From NCBI GenBank assembly GCA_023228995.1, contig JALOAD010000010.1, forward strand, positions 18,953-82,952: a stretch of 64,000 bases of DNA, in the 5' to 3' direction. Source of the DNA: JALOAD01 sp023228995 [NCBI: Candidatus Muiribacterium halophilum]. Lineage in GTDB: Bacteria > Muiribacteriota > Muiribacteriia > Muiribacteriales. The notes beneath the pieces were generated by a model. The model saw only the letters and a list, made by a program, of their open reading frames with translations. It was not told the DNA's origin and did not search any database. Below, piece after piece: positions 34,011 through 43,018 of this stretch. The number at the start of each line of letters is the position of its first letter. Position 1 is the stretch's first letter. Both the position numbers and the translations under genes were made by a program.

Positions 34011-34364
34011 ATGCCACTAGGTAAATATTATCCTTTGTTTTTAGAGGAATTGTTTATAGTCCATTTATATGGCACAGATGCTGAAGTTAAACAATTTTAT
34101 GAATTTATGGAACCTGAAAAGCGAAATAAATCAGAAAATATAGTTGTTTTAGCAACTCTTATAGAAGATATAAAAAGAAGAAATCTCACTAAAATGAATT
34201 GGTTTTGCTGTTCAAGATGTGAAAACTTTAAATTATGTCGAATAAATTGGTATAGAGGTGAGAGTAATCTTGAAAGAAACTGTTGTACATATTGTCAAAA
34301 TTTTGAAAAATGCTATGAAACATATAAAAAATTAGAAAATAAAACGGATAAGTGTAAAAAATAA
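34011..34364 (+). CDS. Small cysteine-rich protein with a repeated CCx2CxNFx2C motif
   Basis: 117 residues from ATG 34011 (GGAG 7-8 bases upstream; the frame reaches back to GTG 33990). The N-terminal 65 residues are helical (EELFIVHLYGTDAEVKQFYEFMEP). The C-terminal half has two copies of one motif, WFCCSRCENFKLC and NCCTYCQNFEKC, which would bind one or two metal ions, probably zinc or Fe-S. I do not recognise the family. The stop overlaps the HIT gene start by one base. Confidence 0.7.
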   Translation: MPLGKYYPLFLEELFIVHLYGTDAEVKQFYEFMEPEKRNKSENIVVLATLIEDIKRRNLTKMNWFCCSRCENFKLCRINWYRGESNLERNCCTYCQNFEKCYETYKKLENKTDKCKK

Positions 34365-34870
34365 TGTTTGAAAGATACTTGTTTCCACCTGAAAAAAAAG
34401 ATTATATAATGAAAAAAAGAAAAGGTCTTCTTGATAAAGAATGTATATTATGTAAAATTGCACAAAAAAACAAAGATTTTGATCAACTCGAGATATTAAG
34501 AAGTCAATTTAATATAGTTACTGTTAATCTTTTTCCTTATAATCCCGGGCATATAATGATATTTCCAATACGACACCTAGTGAGTTTTGAAGAAATGACA
34601 AAAGAAGAATATTTAGATCTTCAGTTTATGACAAATTTATCATTAAAAATATTAAGGAAAATATATAATCCTGGTGGATTTAATATTGGTTATAATATAG
34701 GAAAAGCAGGTGGAGCAAGTATTTCACATATTCATCAACATATTGTTCCAAGATATGAGCATGAACTTGGTTTTGTTGATATTTTTTCAGGTTCAAAAAT
34801 TATAATAGAAACACCATGGCAGATATACGAAAGACTTGTAGATGAATTTAAAGAAGAGTTTAAAAAGTAA
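34364..34870 (+). CDS. HIT-family hydrolase / Ap4A phosphorylase-like
   Basis: 168 residues. The histidine triad HIHQHIVPR is intact. CILCKI upstream is the zinc-ribbon-like start of this HIT branch, and VTVNLFPYNPGHIMIFPIRH is the nucleotide-binding strand. These proteins hydrolyse or phosphorolyse dinucleoside polyphosphates or nucleotidyl conjugates in the cytoplasm. Confidence 0.9.
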   Translation: MFERYLFPPEKKDYIMKKRKGLLDKECILCKIAQKNKDFDQLEILRSQFNIVTVNLFPYNPGHIMIFPIRHLVSFEEMTKEEYLDLQFMTNLSLKILRKIYNPGGFNIGYNIGKAGGASISHIHQHIVPRYEHELGFVDIFSGSKIIIETPWQIYERLVDEFKEEFKK

Positions 34871-34903
34871 AATATAATAAAGTTTAATAGATGAGGGGGA
34901 TTT

Positions 34904-35644
34904 TTGAAAAAATCAATTTTTTTATTATTTATTTTTGCTATGATAAATGGAGTTTACAGTTATCAGATTGAATTTAAAAAAAGCTTTTCTGATATTTCAG
35001 GAATAAATTCAGGGGTTGTAAATTCATCTAAACTCAATGTTAGAAGTGGACCATCTACCGTATATCCAAGAATTGAAACGCTTAAAATTGGTGATGTAGT
35101 TACATTAAAAAAAACAGTTTCAGATTCATGGCTTGAAATTGTCATGGAACCTATTAAAGGTTATATATTTCATGAATTTCTTGATACAGAAGGAAAAAAT
35201 ACTGAAGAAGTACTTATATTTGATTTTGATACAAGTGAGATATATACAGATTATAATGCTGAAGAAAAAGAAGATTTTGGGGTTGTAAATGCAAATTCTG
35301 TAAATGTAAGATTATCATCAGATGAAAAATCTGAAAGATTAGCAATTGTAAATAAAAAAGTAAGATTAAGAGTGCTTTCTCGCGAAGGTGATTGGTATTA
35401 TGTTAGTTTTTTATCAAAAAGGACAGGATTTGTTTATGCAAAATATATAAGTAAAGAAAGAAAGGGTAAAATAACAAAAAACTTTACACCGGTATTTTCA
35501 GGTTCTGATGGTAAAAAAATATTAAAACATGTAGCAGAAAATCTTGAAATACTTATATTTGATAAAGTTGGCGAGTTTTTTAAAGTATATATAAAAGATA
35601 TAGATTTAGTTGGATGGATTCCTGAACAAAGTGTTTTTGAATAA
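34904..35644 (+). CDS. Secreted bacterial SH3-domain protein
   Basis: 246 residues from TTG 34904 behind GAGGGGGA. The signal peptide is FLLFIFAMINGVYS. Two clear SH3_3 domains occur: VNSSKLNVRSGPSTVYPRIETLKIGDVVTL and VNANSVNVRLSSDEKSERLAIVNKKVRLRVLSREGDWYYVSFLSKRTGFVYAKYI. A third, weaker one (PVFSGSDGKKILKHVAENLEILIFDKVGEFFKVYI) ends the protein. It probably binds peptidoglycan. Confidence 0.85.
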   Translation: MKKSIFLLFIFAMINGVYSYQIEFKKSFSDISGINSGVVNSSKLNVRSGPSTVYPRIETLKIGDVVTLKKTVSDSWLEIVMEPIKGYIFHEFLDTEGKNTEEVLIFDFDTSEIYTDYNAEEKEDFGVVNANSVNVRLSSDEKSERLAIVNKKVRLRVLSREGDWYYVSFLSKRTGFVYAKYISKERKGKITKNFTPVFSGSDGKKILKHVAENLEILIFDKVGEFFKVYIKDIDLVGWIPEQSVFE

Positions 35645-35678
35645 TAATTTTTAAAAGATTTAAGCGAGGATTTTAATT

Positions 35679-36107
35679 TTGAAAATAGATATAATAAGTG
35701 TAGGAAAACTAAAAAAAGAATTTAAAGATATATTTGAAATTTATAAATCAAGGGTTGATAAAACCTGTATTTTTAACATTATTGAATTAAAAGAAAAAAA
35801 TATAAATAAAGAAAGTGATGATATAATAAAATTAATTAAAAATGATTTTTTTAAAATTCTTTTAAGTCCACAAGGGAAATTTATAAAATCAAATGATTTT
35901 TTTGGCAATTTACTTTCTATTAATACAAAAATACAATTTATTATTGGTGGAGCTGAAGGAGTTAATGAAAAATTATTTAAAAATGTTGATGAAGCTATTT
36001 CTTTTTCAAATCTTATATTTCCGCATCAGCTTTTTAGAATAATGCTTATGGAGCAGATATATAGAGGAATTTGTATAATAAATAATCATCCATATCATAA
36101 AGTATAA
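35679..36107 (+). CDS. rlmH: 23S rRNA pseudouridine-1915 N3-methyltransferase RlmH
   Basis: 142 residues from TTG 35679 with GCGAGGA upstream. SPOUT fold: [14 protein letters not shown] (SAM knot), [30 protein letters not shown] at the end, which is the diagnostic C-terminus of RlmH. Slightly shorter than the Escherichia coli protein. Confidence 0.92.
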   Translation: [142 protein letters not shown]

Positions 36108-36117
36108 AGGTGAAATA

Positions 36118-39100
36118 ATGTTTTTTAAATTGATAGATAAGATATTTGGTATAAGATCAGAGTTATTCTTCTTAGATGTTGTTACAGAACATAGATTTAG
36201 ATTATACGATTATGAAAGATGTATTGAAAATTATAAAAGATTATTAAAAGAAATTCCTGAACAGAAAGATAAATATAATTTTAAACTAGCAGTATGTTAT
36301 AGAAATATTGGTAATAACAAAAAAGCTATAAAACATATCGATGCAATTATTGAAAAAACTAGAGATATTATATTAGAAAAAGCAAGAGCTTTGCTTGCTG
36401 AAAAATCTGAACAATCTTTGAAATATTTTGAAGAGTGTATATCTGATGAATATCCTGAATCATTAAAAGAAATTGGGTTTGCATATTTAGAATTCTCACA
36501 AAATGTAAAAGCTCTTGATTATCTTATTAAATATCATGATATAAAAAGCAATGATACTGAGACTATTCTTGAGATTTCACAAATATATTATTTTTTAAGA
36601 GATTTTGAAAAATCAATTGAATTTCTTCTTATATACGAAAACACTAAAGGTGCAGATAGACTTGTTTTTCTTAAAAATAAAGCATTAAATGAAGAAGCTC
36701 TTGGTAGATTTAAAGAAGCTGAAAAAATTTTTTCAGAAGTGTTAAAATTAAATCCTGAAGATTTAATATCATTTGAACATATTGTTATGCTTTATGAAAA
36801 TGCTGATAAACAAATTGAACTTCTTGAAATTCTTTTAAATAGAGAAAAAATATATCCACTTGATCTTGATTTGAAAAAAAAGATAGGAAAAATATATCTT
36901 GAAATAAATGAATTAAAAAAAGCAAGAGTATATTTTGGTATATTAGTAGAAAACAATTATTATGACAGGGATTTTATACAGGATTATCTTGAGTTAAGTG
37001 TTCAGTATAAAGATTATGAAAAAGCTGAAACCATAGCTTTAAAGCTTATTGATTCAGGAAGTTTTAGAAAAGATGAATTAGCATTATTTTTTACAAAATT
37101 GTATTTTAAAACAGGAAGAATAAATCTCGCTCAAAAATATGCAGGTTATATTGAGCATAAACAATCAGCAGATAAATGGAAAAATACTCTTAAAACATTG
37201 AATACAGATAATATATTTACTTTATATTTTCAAAATGATGATAAATATAGTTTAAAAACAATGTGTTCAGGAGTTGTTATAGATAAAGTTGATACAGAAG
37301 AAATTGAAATTGTTAAAAATTATTTAAAAGATAAAGAACAAAGCATAGTTATATATGCAAATTACGAGGATATTTTAATTTCTATACATAATAAATTTGA
37401 TATTGAAGATTTTATAAAACTAATACATTTAAAAAAGACTAAAATGCAAAATATAGATGATATGCTTGATATAATTAAACAAATTACTTCTTATTTTGAA
37501 AAAAGAAACGAAGTTTTCAGAGCTTTTTTAAGTGCAGCTGATGATAAAACTGTAAAAATTCTTTTATTTTTTAATAAATTTTTAAATATATCGCTTTCTT
37601 CTTTTTCGATGAAGGATTTTCTCTTAAAAGAATGGAAACTTTATGAAAAAGAAACAAAAATAAATCTCAATATATCAAAAAGTGAAAACTCTGTTTTTAG
37701 AGAAAAAAACATTTGGTATAATTATTTAGATTCAAGAGCTTTATTAAGTTTTTTTGAAAGTCATTCTGAAAGTTATACTGGTAAATCAGTTATTTTTGTT
37801 GAAAATATGTCTATTGCTAACAAAAATTTATCTTTTACAAAAGATTATGAAGAATTTTCTTTTTATTATGGAAATTATATATGTCTTAATCATTTTGAAA
37901 AATATGCAGAAAAAGAACCTGAAAAGACAAAAAAAATAATATTTTGGCTTCCATATACAGAAACCGGTTCACTTAATGAAATAAATATAAAAGATAGTTC
38001 GATTGAAGCAGATGAAAGAAATTGTATGCAGCTTGAATGTCCTTATTATGAAAAATGTTTTTTTCAAAGAGTAAGAAAAGATATATTTAATAGAAAATAT
38101 GTTGTATCGGATTTTTGTAATAAAGATTATTTCAAAGAAAAATTTGAAAGGGCTTTTTATTTTATAACCCCTAATATTATCGAAGATATTGTTCAAGGAG
38201 ATATTTATAGTTTTTCAAAAAATACATGTAATATAAATCAACTTGATTCTTTTTTAGAAAATATACTTGTTAATTCACAGGAATCTTTTAATTTTTACAG
38301 AAAGATTAAAGAAAGTATTATCAAAATAATAAGACTTGAGGAAAGAATAATAAAAATATTCAAAGATTCAGAAATTTCTTCTTCATTAAGATATTCAATT
38401 GTGGACAATTTATTTTCTGATTTTTCTGTATTTTTAAAAAGATATATAAATTCAATTGATACATTATCAGAAGATCTTTATGATATTGAAAAATTTGTAA
38501 ATCCTGTGAAAGCTAATATAGTTGAAATAAATTTTCAGAGAAATAGATTAAATAATCAAAAAAAATTATTTCATAATATAACAGAAGAAAACTCAGATTA
38601 TTGGGTAAGTGTTACTGATAAAAGTATTTTTTTAATTTCAAATATATGGAATAAAGATGTATTTAAATCAAATATTTATGTAAATTGTTATGAAAACATC
38701 AGAAAAATATCAACTTTTATATCAGCGCTTTTTGATGTAAATAAAATAATTGATATTGAGTGTGAAATGGAAAAAAGAAAAGAATTTAGTGTTAATCCGG
38801 TGTTTATTGATAGAATCGGTAAATATTCACCATTTATAATTAATTATCTTTATTCTGAAATAGAAGAAAAAACAGATAATACCTATATATCAAAACTTCT
38901 TTCTGATAATTCAAAAGTTAGAGATAATATAAAAGATCTTTTTAATCAAAGTGAAATATGTATTAAAGAAGAAGAGTTTTTAAAACTTCTTTTTGCTATG
39001 GCTTTTTCAGGAAAAACAACTGTGTTATATACAGATAATGAAATGTTAAAACAAAAAGTTTTTGAATGTGGTATTTCTTGTGTTGAAATTTATAAAACAG

Positions 39101-40125
39101 ATACAGATATGGAAAAAAAATTAAAAGAAAACCTTATAAAGAACAAAATATACAATATTGTTATAGTTAATGAAATAGAAGATATTAATGATGAAACAGC
39201 TTATGTATTTACAGATAAACAAAATATTAATATAAATGAAATATTTATAATATATTTACATAATGAAGTAAAAAAACAACAAAAAAAGATTAATTTCAAT
39301 ATTAGTAATTTTATTTTAAAAAAATATAAAAAAGATTTGTATGTGTCGGAAGATCAGATGAAAAATATATTTTTTGAAGATTCAGAAATCGTTATAGATT
39401 ATTTAAAAGAAAAAAATTTAATAAAAAAGAAAGTTTCAAAAAAACCAGAATTAAATACAACTGGAATGCAGCAGAATATAAAAGATGTTATTTTTAGAAA
39501 TTATATAGGAATACTAAATAAAAACTCTTTTAAACCTATTTATTCAATAAATAATTCCGATATATTTGAAATGCTATATTTTATAAATAAAAATGGATTT
39601 CCTGTTAGTCAGGAATATTTATTTATGTTAAAAAAAGAAATTTCATCATCTACCGATACAATATATAGAAATCTTTTAAATGTAGTAGAAGGATTAGAAT
39701 TTTTTAATTCATTTGATGAAATAAGAGTATTTGGAAAAAAAGATTTTCCACTTGATACATTTAATCTTGAAGATAATTTTTTCTTTTGGTTATTTTATCT
39801 TAAAAGGTATGGTTTTTTAAGAATTGATTTTAAAGATAATAATATATCAGTTCAATTTGTTAAAAAGATTGAAATGGTAATAAAATTTGTAAAAAAAGAA
39901 TTTGAGAATTTTTCTTATGTTCTTAAAATACTTAATGGAGCTTATGGTGTCGATATAAATACAAGTACTGATGTAAATATTTTTAAGTTATATGCCGAAT
40001 TTGAAGATATAGGAATAGAATCTTTATCAATAATGTTAAATGCTTTAAATTTTATGGATATAATTGAATCTGAACCTTTGAGAAATTATTTTGAGCGGAT
40101 TTATCAAATAAAAACAGATTTATGA
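36118..40125 (+). CDS. Giant TPR protein 2 with a degenerate DinG/XPD helicase region
   Basis: 1335 residues. Residues about 25-350 are TPR (YNFKLAVCYRNIGNNKKAIKHIDAII, GRFKEAEKIFSEVLKLNPED). The rest has no TPR. A cysteine group Cys636/641/647 (ERNCMQLECPYYEKC) is followed by RKYVVSDFCNKDYF and then FITPNIIEDI at 682-691. This order equals the Fe-S cluster, the NH-box and the DEAH-LE region of DinG/XPD helicases, but DEAH reads TPNI. FSGKTTVLYTDNEMLKQ at about 963 resembles helicase motif IV (VLFTSYEML). No intact Walker A is seen, so ATPase activity is unlikely. Cytoplasmic, role unknown. Confidence 0.65.
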   Translation: MFFKLIDKIFGIRSELFFLDVVTEHRFRLYDYERCIENYKRLLKEIPEQKDKYNFKLAVCYRNIGNNKKAIKHIDAIIEKTRDIILEKARALLAEKSEQSLKYFEECISDEYPESLKEIGFAYLEFSQNVKALDYLIKYHDIKSNDTETILEISQIYYFLRDFEKSIEFLLIYENTKGADRLVFLKNKALNEEALGRFKEAEKIFSEVLKLNPEDLISFEHIVMLYENADKQIELLEILLNREKIYPLDLDLKKKIGKIYLEINELKKARVYFGILVENNYYDRDFIQDYLELSVQYKDYEKAETIALKLIDSGSFRKDELALFFTKLYFKTGRINLAQKYAGYIEHKQSADKWKNTLKTLNTDNIFTLYFQNDDKYSLKTMCSGVVIDKVDTEEIEIVKNYLKDKEQSIVIYANYEDILISIHNKFDIEDFIKLIHLKKTKMQNIDDMLDIIKQITSYFEKRNEVFRAFLSAADDKTVKILLFFNKFLNISLSSFSMKDFLLKEWKLYEKETKINLNISKSENSVFREKNIWYNYLDSRALLSFFESHSESYTGKSVIFVENMSIANKNLSFTKDYEEFSFYYGNYICLNHFEKYAEKEPEKTKKIIFWLPYTETGSLNEINIKDSSIEADERNCMQLECPYYEKCFFQRVRKDIFNRKYVVSDFCNKDYFKEKFERAFYFITPNIIEDIVQGDIYSFSKNTCNINQLDSFLENILVNSQESFNFYRKIKESIIKIIRLEERIIKIFKDSEISSSLRYSIVDNLFSDFSVFLKRYINSIDTLSEDLYDIEKFVNPVKANIVEINFQRNRLNNQKKLFHNITEENSDYWVSVTDKSIFLISNIWNKDVFKSNIYVNCYENIRKISTFISALFDVNKIIDIECEMEKRKEFSVNPVFIDRIGKYSPFIINYLYSEIEEKTDNTYISKLLSDNSKVRDNIKDLFNQSEICIKEEEFLKLLFAMAFSGKTTVLYTDNEMLKQKVFECGISCVEIYKTDTDMEKKLKENLIKNKIYNIVIVNEIEDINDETAYVFTDKQNININEIFIIYLHNEVKKQQKKINFNISNFILKKYKKDLYVSEDQMKNIFFEDSEIVIDYLKEKNLIKKKVSKKPELNTTGMQQNIKDVIFRNYIGILNKNSFKPIYSINNSDIFEMLYFINKNGFPVSQEYLFMLKKEISSSTDTIYRNLLNVVEGLEFFNSFDEIRVFGKKDFPLDTFNLEDNFFFWLFYLKRYGFLRIDFKDNNISVQFVKKIEMVIKFVKKEFENFSYVLKILNGAYGVDINTSTDVNIFKLYAEFEDIGIESLSIMLNALNFMDIIESEPLRNYFERIYQIKTDL

Positions 40126-40135
40126 GGATTGTTAT

Positions 40136-41830
40136 ATGAAAAAAACTCTTTTAACTGTCATGATTTTTATGATATTAGCTATATTTAGTTTTTCATTAGA
40201 TTTAAAAATGGAAAAACTTAAAACAGAAAGATATCCACTTATAAATCCAGTTGTAAATGTAAGTGAAGATGGAATATCACTTAAAGATGTACAAGCAGAA
40301 GATTTAGAAGTGTGGGTAAAAACACAAGTACCTTTTTCAATGGAAAATATGCAACTTCCTCTTTCAATAATAATGATACTCGATAAATCAGGTTCAATGG
40401 AACAGGATATAAAAAGATTAAAAGCAGCATCAGGAAGGTTTCTTGAAATATTAAAACCAGTTGATGAAATAGCTTTAGTTGCTTTTGATAGAAAAACCTA
40501 TTTTTTACAGGATTTTACAACTAATAGAGAACTTATAAAAAAAAGTTATGAAAATATAAATGCAAAAGGTGCAACAAGATTATATGATACAATAGTAGAT
40601 TCAATAAATAAATACGCAAAACCTGGAGCTTATACAACTGTTGTATTATTTACAGATGGTAAGGATGAAGCTTATGAAGGTTCACTTCCAATATCAAAAA
40701 ATGTTCCTGAAGATATAATTAGTTTATGTGAAAAAAATGAAATACCTTTACATATTATAGGTTTTGGAGATAGAATAAATAAAGATGTATTAAAATTATT
40801 AGCAGATAAAACACATGGCAATTTTTATCATGCTCCAAAATCCAAAGAATTTGCTAGAATTTATGAAAACATCGCAAGAAGTTTTAATGGACTTGTAAAT
40901 ATAACTTATACAACACCATTTAAAGATTGGTATGCAGGTAAGAGATTTGTTGAAGTTAAAGTTAATAAAGACAATAAGCAAGCTAATGACGAAAAACATT
41001 ATATAAGAAGTGAAAGTCAGCATATTGTAAGTAATGTAGCCGATAATAAAGATGTATTATCTCTTCTTGAAAAAGTTCCAAGAGTTACAATTGTAGCATC
41101 AGATAGACAAAATAGACTGATTGATGGAAGTTTTAAAATACTTGTAAATGGTAAAGTGGTTGATAATGGAAGTATTGAAAAAGGTACAGCAGTATTTAAT
41201 CTAAAAAATTACTTTTTTGATGAAAATTTCAGGAGAATTCCTGAAAATTATGAAAAACTTCATAAAAAAACAGTTCTTTTTACACCTGATCTAAAAATGA
41301 GGGTGTTTACAACAGAAGCTGATAATCAATTTGTTCCAATGAAAATTGAACTAATAAGTTTTGATAATAAAAAAGAATATAGTTTTACTACTACATTTGA
41401 TGGTATTGGTAATGAATTAGTAACTCAAGATATTGTTGAAGGAGTATACAACCTTAGGGTTTTTAATAATTCAAATATTATCCATAAAGATATTATAAAA
41501 ATAAACAAAGATTATCGTTTGACCAAAGATTATAGATTTGGTAGAATTACTTTGAAATCAGATGGAAGTCTTTTTGGAGACAGAGAAAACACTTCATTGA
41601 GCATTAGTATTTTAAACGAACATACAGGTGAATTTGTTTATAAAAATGAAAAACTTTATAAGGTAACTGGTGGTAAAAGCTATTTATTTCTACCTCCGGG
41701 AAGATATGCTGTGAGTTTAGAAAACTCAAAAAAAGAAGATCAATATTTAAAAGGTAGTCTTGAATTTGAAGCAGTTATATTAGGTGGGGAAAATATAAGA
41801 ACTAATATAAAAAGAGAAGATATAAATTAA
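40136..41830 (+). CDS. Secreted von Willebrand factor A domain protein
   Basis: 564 residues. Signal peptide TVMIFMILAIFSFS. The VWA domain spans about residues 75-250 with an intact MIDAS: IIMILDKSGSMEQD, then GATRLYDTI and VVLFTDGKDE. The C-terminal 300 residues are beta-rich (YGI-like strands, FTTTFDGIGNELVTQDIVEGVYNLRVF) with a carbohydrate-binding or Ig-like feel. It may bind ligands at the cell surface or in the periplasm. It lies upstream of a pilin gene; VWA proteins are known partners of pili, but no direct link is shown here. Confidence 0.85.
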   Translation: MKKTLLTVMIFMILAIFSFSLDLKMEKLKTERYPLINPVVNVSEDGISLKDVQAEDLEVWVKTQVPFSMENMQLPLSIIMILDKSGSMEQDIKRLKAASGRFLEILKPVDEIALVAFDRKTYFLQDFTTNRELIKKSYENINAKGATRLYDTIVDSINKYAKPGAYTTVVLFTDGKDEAYEGSLPISKNVPEDIISLCEKNEIPLHIIGFGDRINKDVLKLLADKTHGNFYHAPKSKEFARIYENIARSFNGLVNITYTTPFKDWYAGKRFVEVKVNKDNKQANDEKHYIRSESQHIVSNVADNKDVLSLLEKVPRVTIVASDRQNRLIDGSFKILVNGKVVDNGSIEKGTAVFNLKNYFFDENFRRIPENYEKLHKKTVLFTPDLKMRVFTTEADNQFVPMKIELISFDNKKEYSFTTTFDGIGNELVTQDIVEGVYNLRVFNNSNIIHKDIIKINKDYRLTKDYRFGRITLKSDGSLFGDRENTSLSISILNEHTGEFVYKNEKLYKVTGGKSYLFLPPGRYAVSLENSKKEDQYLKGSLEFEAVILGGENIRTNIKREDIN

Positions 41831-41865
41831 GAACAGTTAAACGTGAGATAGTGAAATAGTGAATC

Positions 41866-41888
41866 AAAATGTTCAGTGAACATTTTTT
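41866..41888. terminator. AT-rich palindrome, possible terminator
   Basis: AAAATGTTCA-G-TGAACATTTT, a perfect 10-bp inverted repeat followed by two more T residues, 36 bases after the VWA stop. The stem is AT-rich and the formal loop is one base, so termination is plausible but not strong. It could also be an operator-like palindrome. Confidence 0.35.
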
Positions 41889-41982
41889 CGTGAAATGGGA
41901 AAAGCTTAAAATCCATTCATTGTTTGGTAATTAGCATAAAAAATAAAAATTTAAATATTAAATGAGTTTTGGAGGAAAGGAA

Positions 41983-42933
41983 ATGAGATTAACAAAAAAG
42001 GGATTTTCTCTTGTCGAACTTATGATTGTTGTTGCAATTATAGGTATATTGGTTGCAGCATTGCTTCCACAATTGCAAGGAATGATATTAAATGCTAGGG
42101 TATCAAATGCAAAGCAGAGTTTAAAAGCTTTGTCTGATGCAATTGTCAGATTTAATGCAGTTGAACCAAGAGAATGTGAAAAACTTCAATGGCTTGTACC
42201 AAATTATATGCAGGAAATTAAAAGAGATCCTTGGGGTTCAATGTATTCACTTTCTCCCGAAGATGGAGTTATAATTTCTTTTGGACCTGATAAAAAACCT
42301 GGAGATTTAACAAATCCTAATTCTATTGAAAGAAGAGATAATATTGAATTTTATTATAAAGCAAAACTTGGTATTTCACAGGCAAAAGTATCTTTAGATA
42401 TTGACGGTAATGGTAAACTTAATAATGGTGATAGAATAACAATATTTTTTACAAGAGTAGCTGAAACTACAAGCGGATATGAAACTGCTGATTTTATTTT
42501 TTGTAACATTTTTGAAGAAGACTCTACCAATGAACGTTGGTTATATGATAATGCACCAACTGGTGCTGGTGCAACACCTCCACTTATGTTTAATGATTTT
42601 AGTTATGTAACTAATCTCACTGTTCCAAATGGTGCATTTAATCATACATCGGCATTTACTACACAAGGTTCATTTGGTTTTTTCCCTTTAGATAGTTCAG
42701 GCGTGGCAGGTTTAGGAAATGGATATACTTTATTGGGCGGTGCTAATATAAATCAAGACGATACTTATGTTACCTTTGAGATTTCAGCTGATCCAAACTG
42801 GGAATTAGATGCTGAACTTTTTGTAAGGTTTTCTCCTGGTTCTACAGCTCCTCAAGTAGGTAAATATAAAGATTCTAGGGGTAATACAGCTATTCAAAAT
42901 GGTTATAATGTTAAAGTAGAAACTTATTTTTAA
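41983..42933 (+). CDS. Type IV pilin-like / type II major pseudopilin-like protein
   Basis: 316 residues from ATG 41983 (GGAGG at 41971-41975; the frame extends back to 41962). RLTKKG then FSLVELMIVVAIIGILVAALLPQLQGM is a textbook class III signal with Glu at +5. A GspG-like portion (KRDPWGSMYSLSPEDGVIISFGPDKKPGD) is followed by an unusually long C-terminal half with a Ca-binding-like loop (DIDGNGKLNNGD). Monocistronic: a strong terminator follows and a palindrome precedes it. It may be the main fibre subunit. Confidence 0.88.
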   Translation: MRLTKKGFSLVELMIVVAIIGILVAALLPQLQGMILNARVSNAKQSLKALSDAIVRFNAVEPRECEKLQWLVPNYMQEIKRDPWGSMYSLSPEDGVIISFGPDKKPGDLTNPNSIERRDNIEFYYKAKLGISQAKVSLDIDGNGKLNNGDRITIFFTRVAETTSGYETADFIFCNIFEEDSTNERWLYDNAPTGAGATPPLMFNDFSYVTNLTVPNGAFNHTSAFTTQGSFGFFPLDSSGVAGLGNGYTLLGGANINQDDTYVTFEISADPNWELDAELFVRFSPGSTAPQVGKYKDSRGNTAIQNGYNVKVETYF

Positions 42934-42942
42934 TAGAAATTA

Positions 42943-42979
42943 TAAAAAAAGCTGCCTTTATGGCAGCTTTTTTTTTTTA
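42943..42979 (+). terminator. Strong intrinsic terminator
   Basis: A-tract, AAGCTGCC - TTTAT - GGCAGCTT stem, then a long T-tract. Placed just after the pilin stop codon and just before the promoter of the next gene. Confidence 0.93.
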
Positions 42980-42982
42980 GAT

Positions 42983-43012
42983 TTGACCCTTAAGCTATGT
43001 TTTATGTATAAT
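42983..43012 (+). promoter_or_regulatory. Strong promoter for a leaderless transcript
   Basis: TTGACC, 18 bases, TATAAT, identical in hexamers and spacing to the minus-strand promoter at 5214-5243. The -10 ends six bases before the ATG at 43019, so transcription would start at or beside the start codon. No Shine-Dalgarno is present. Confidence 0.7.
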
Positions 43013-43018
43013 CGTTTG

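Noticed and set aside
34068-34086. Sigma-54 promoter (TGGCACAGATGC)
   Set aside because: GG and GC are too close for the -24/-12 spacing and it lies inside a coding region.
42983-43018. Upstream TTG start for the TPR gene at 43019
   Set aside because: The codon is part of the -35 element TTGACC, so the region is promoter and not translated.
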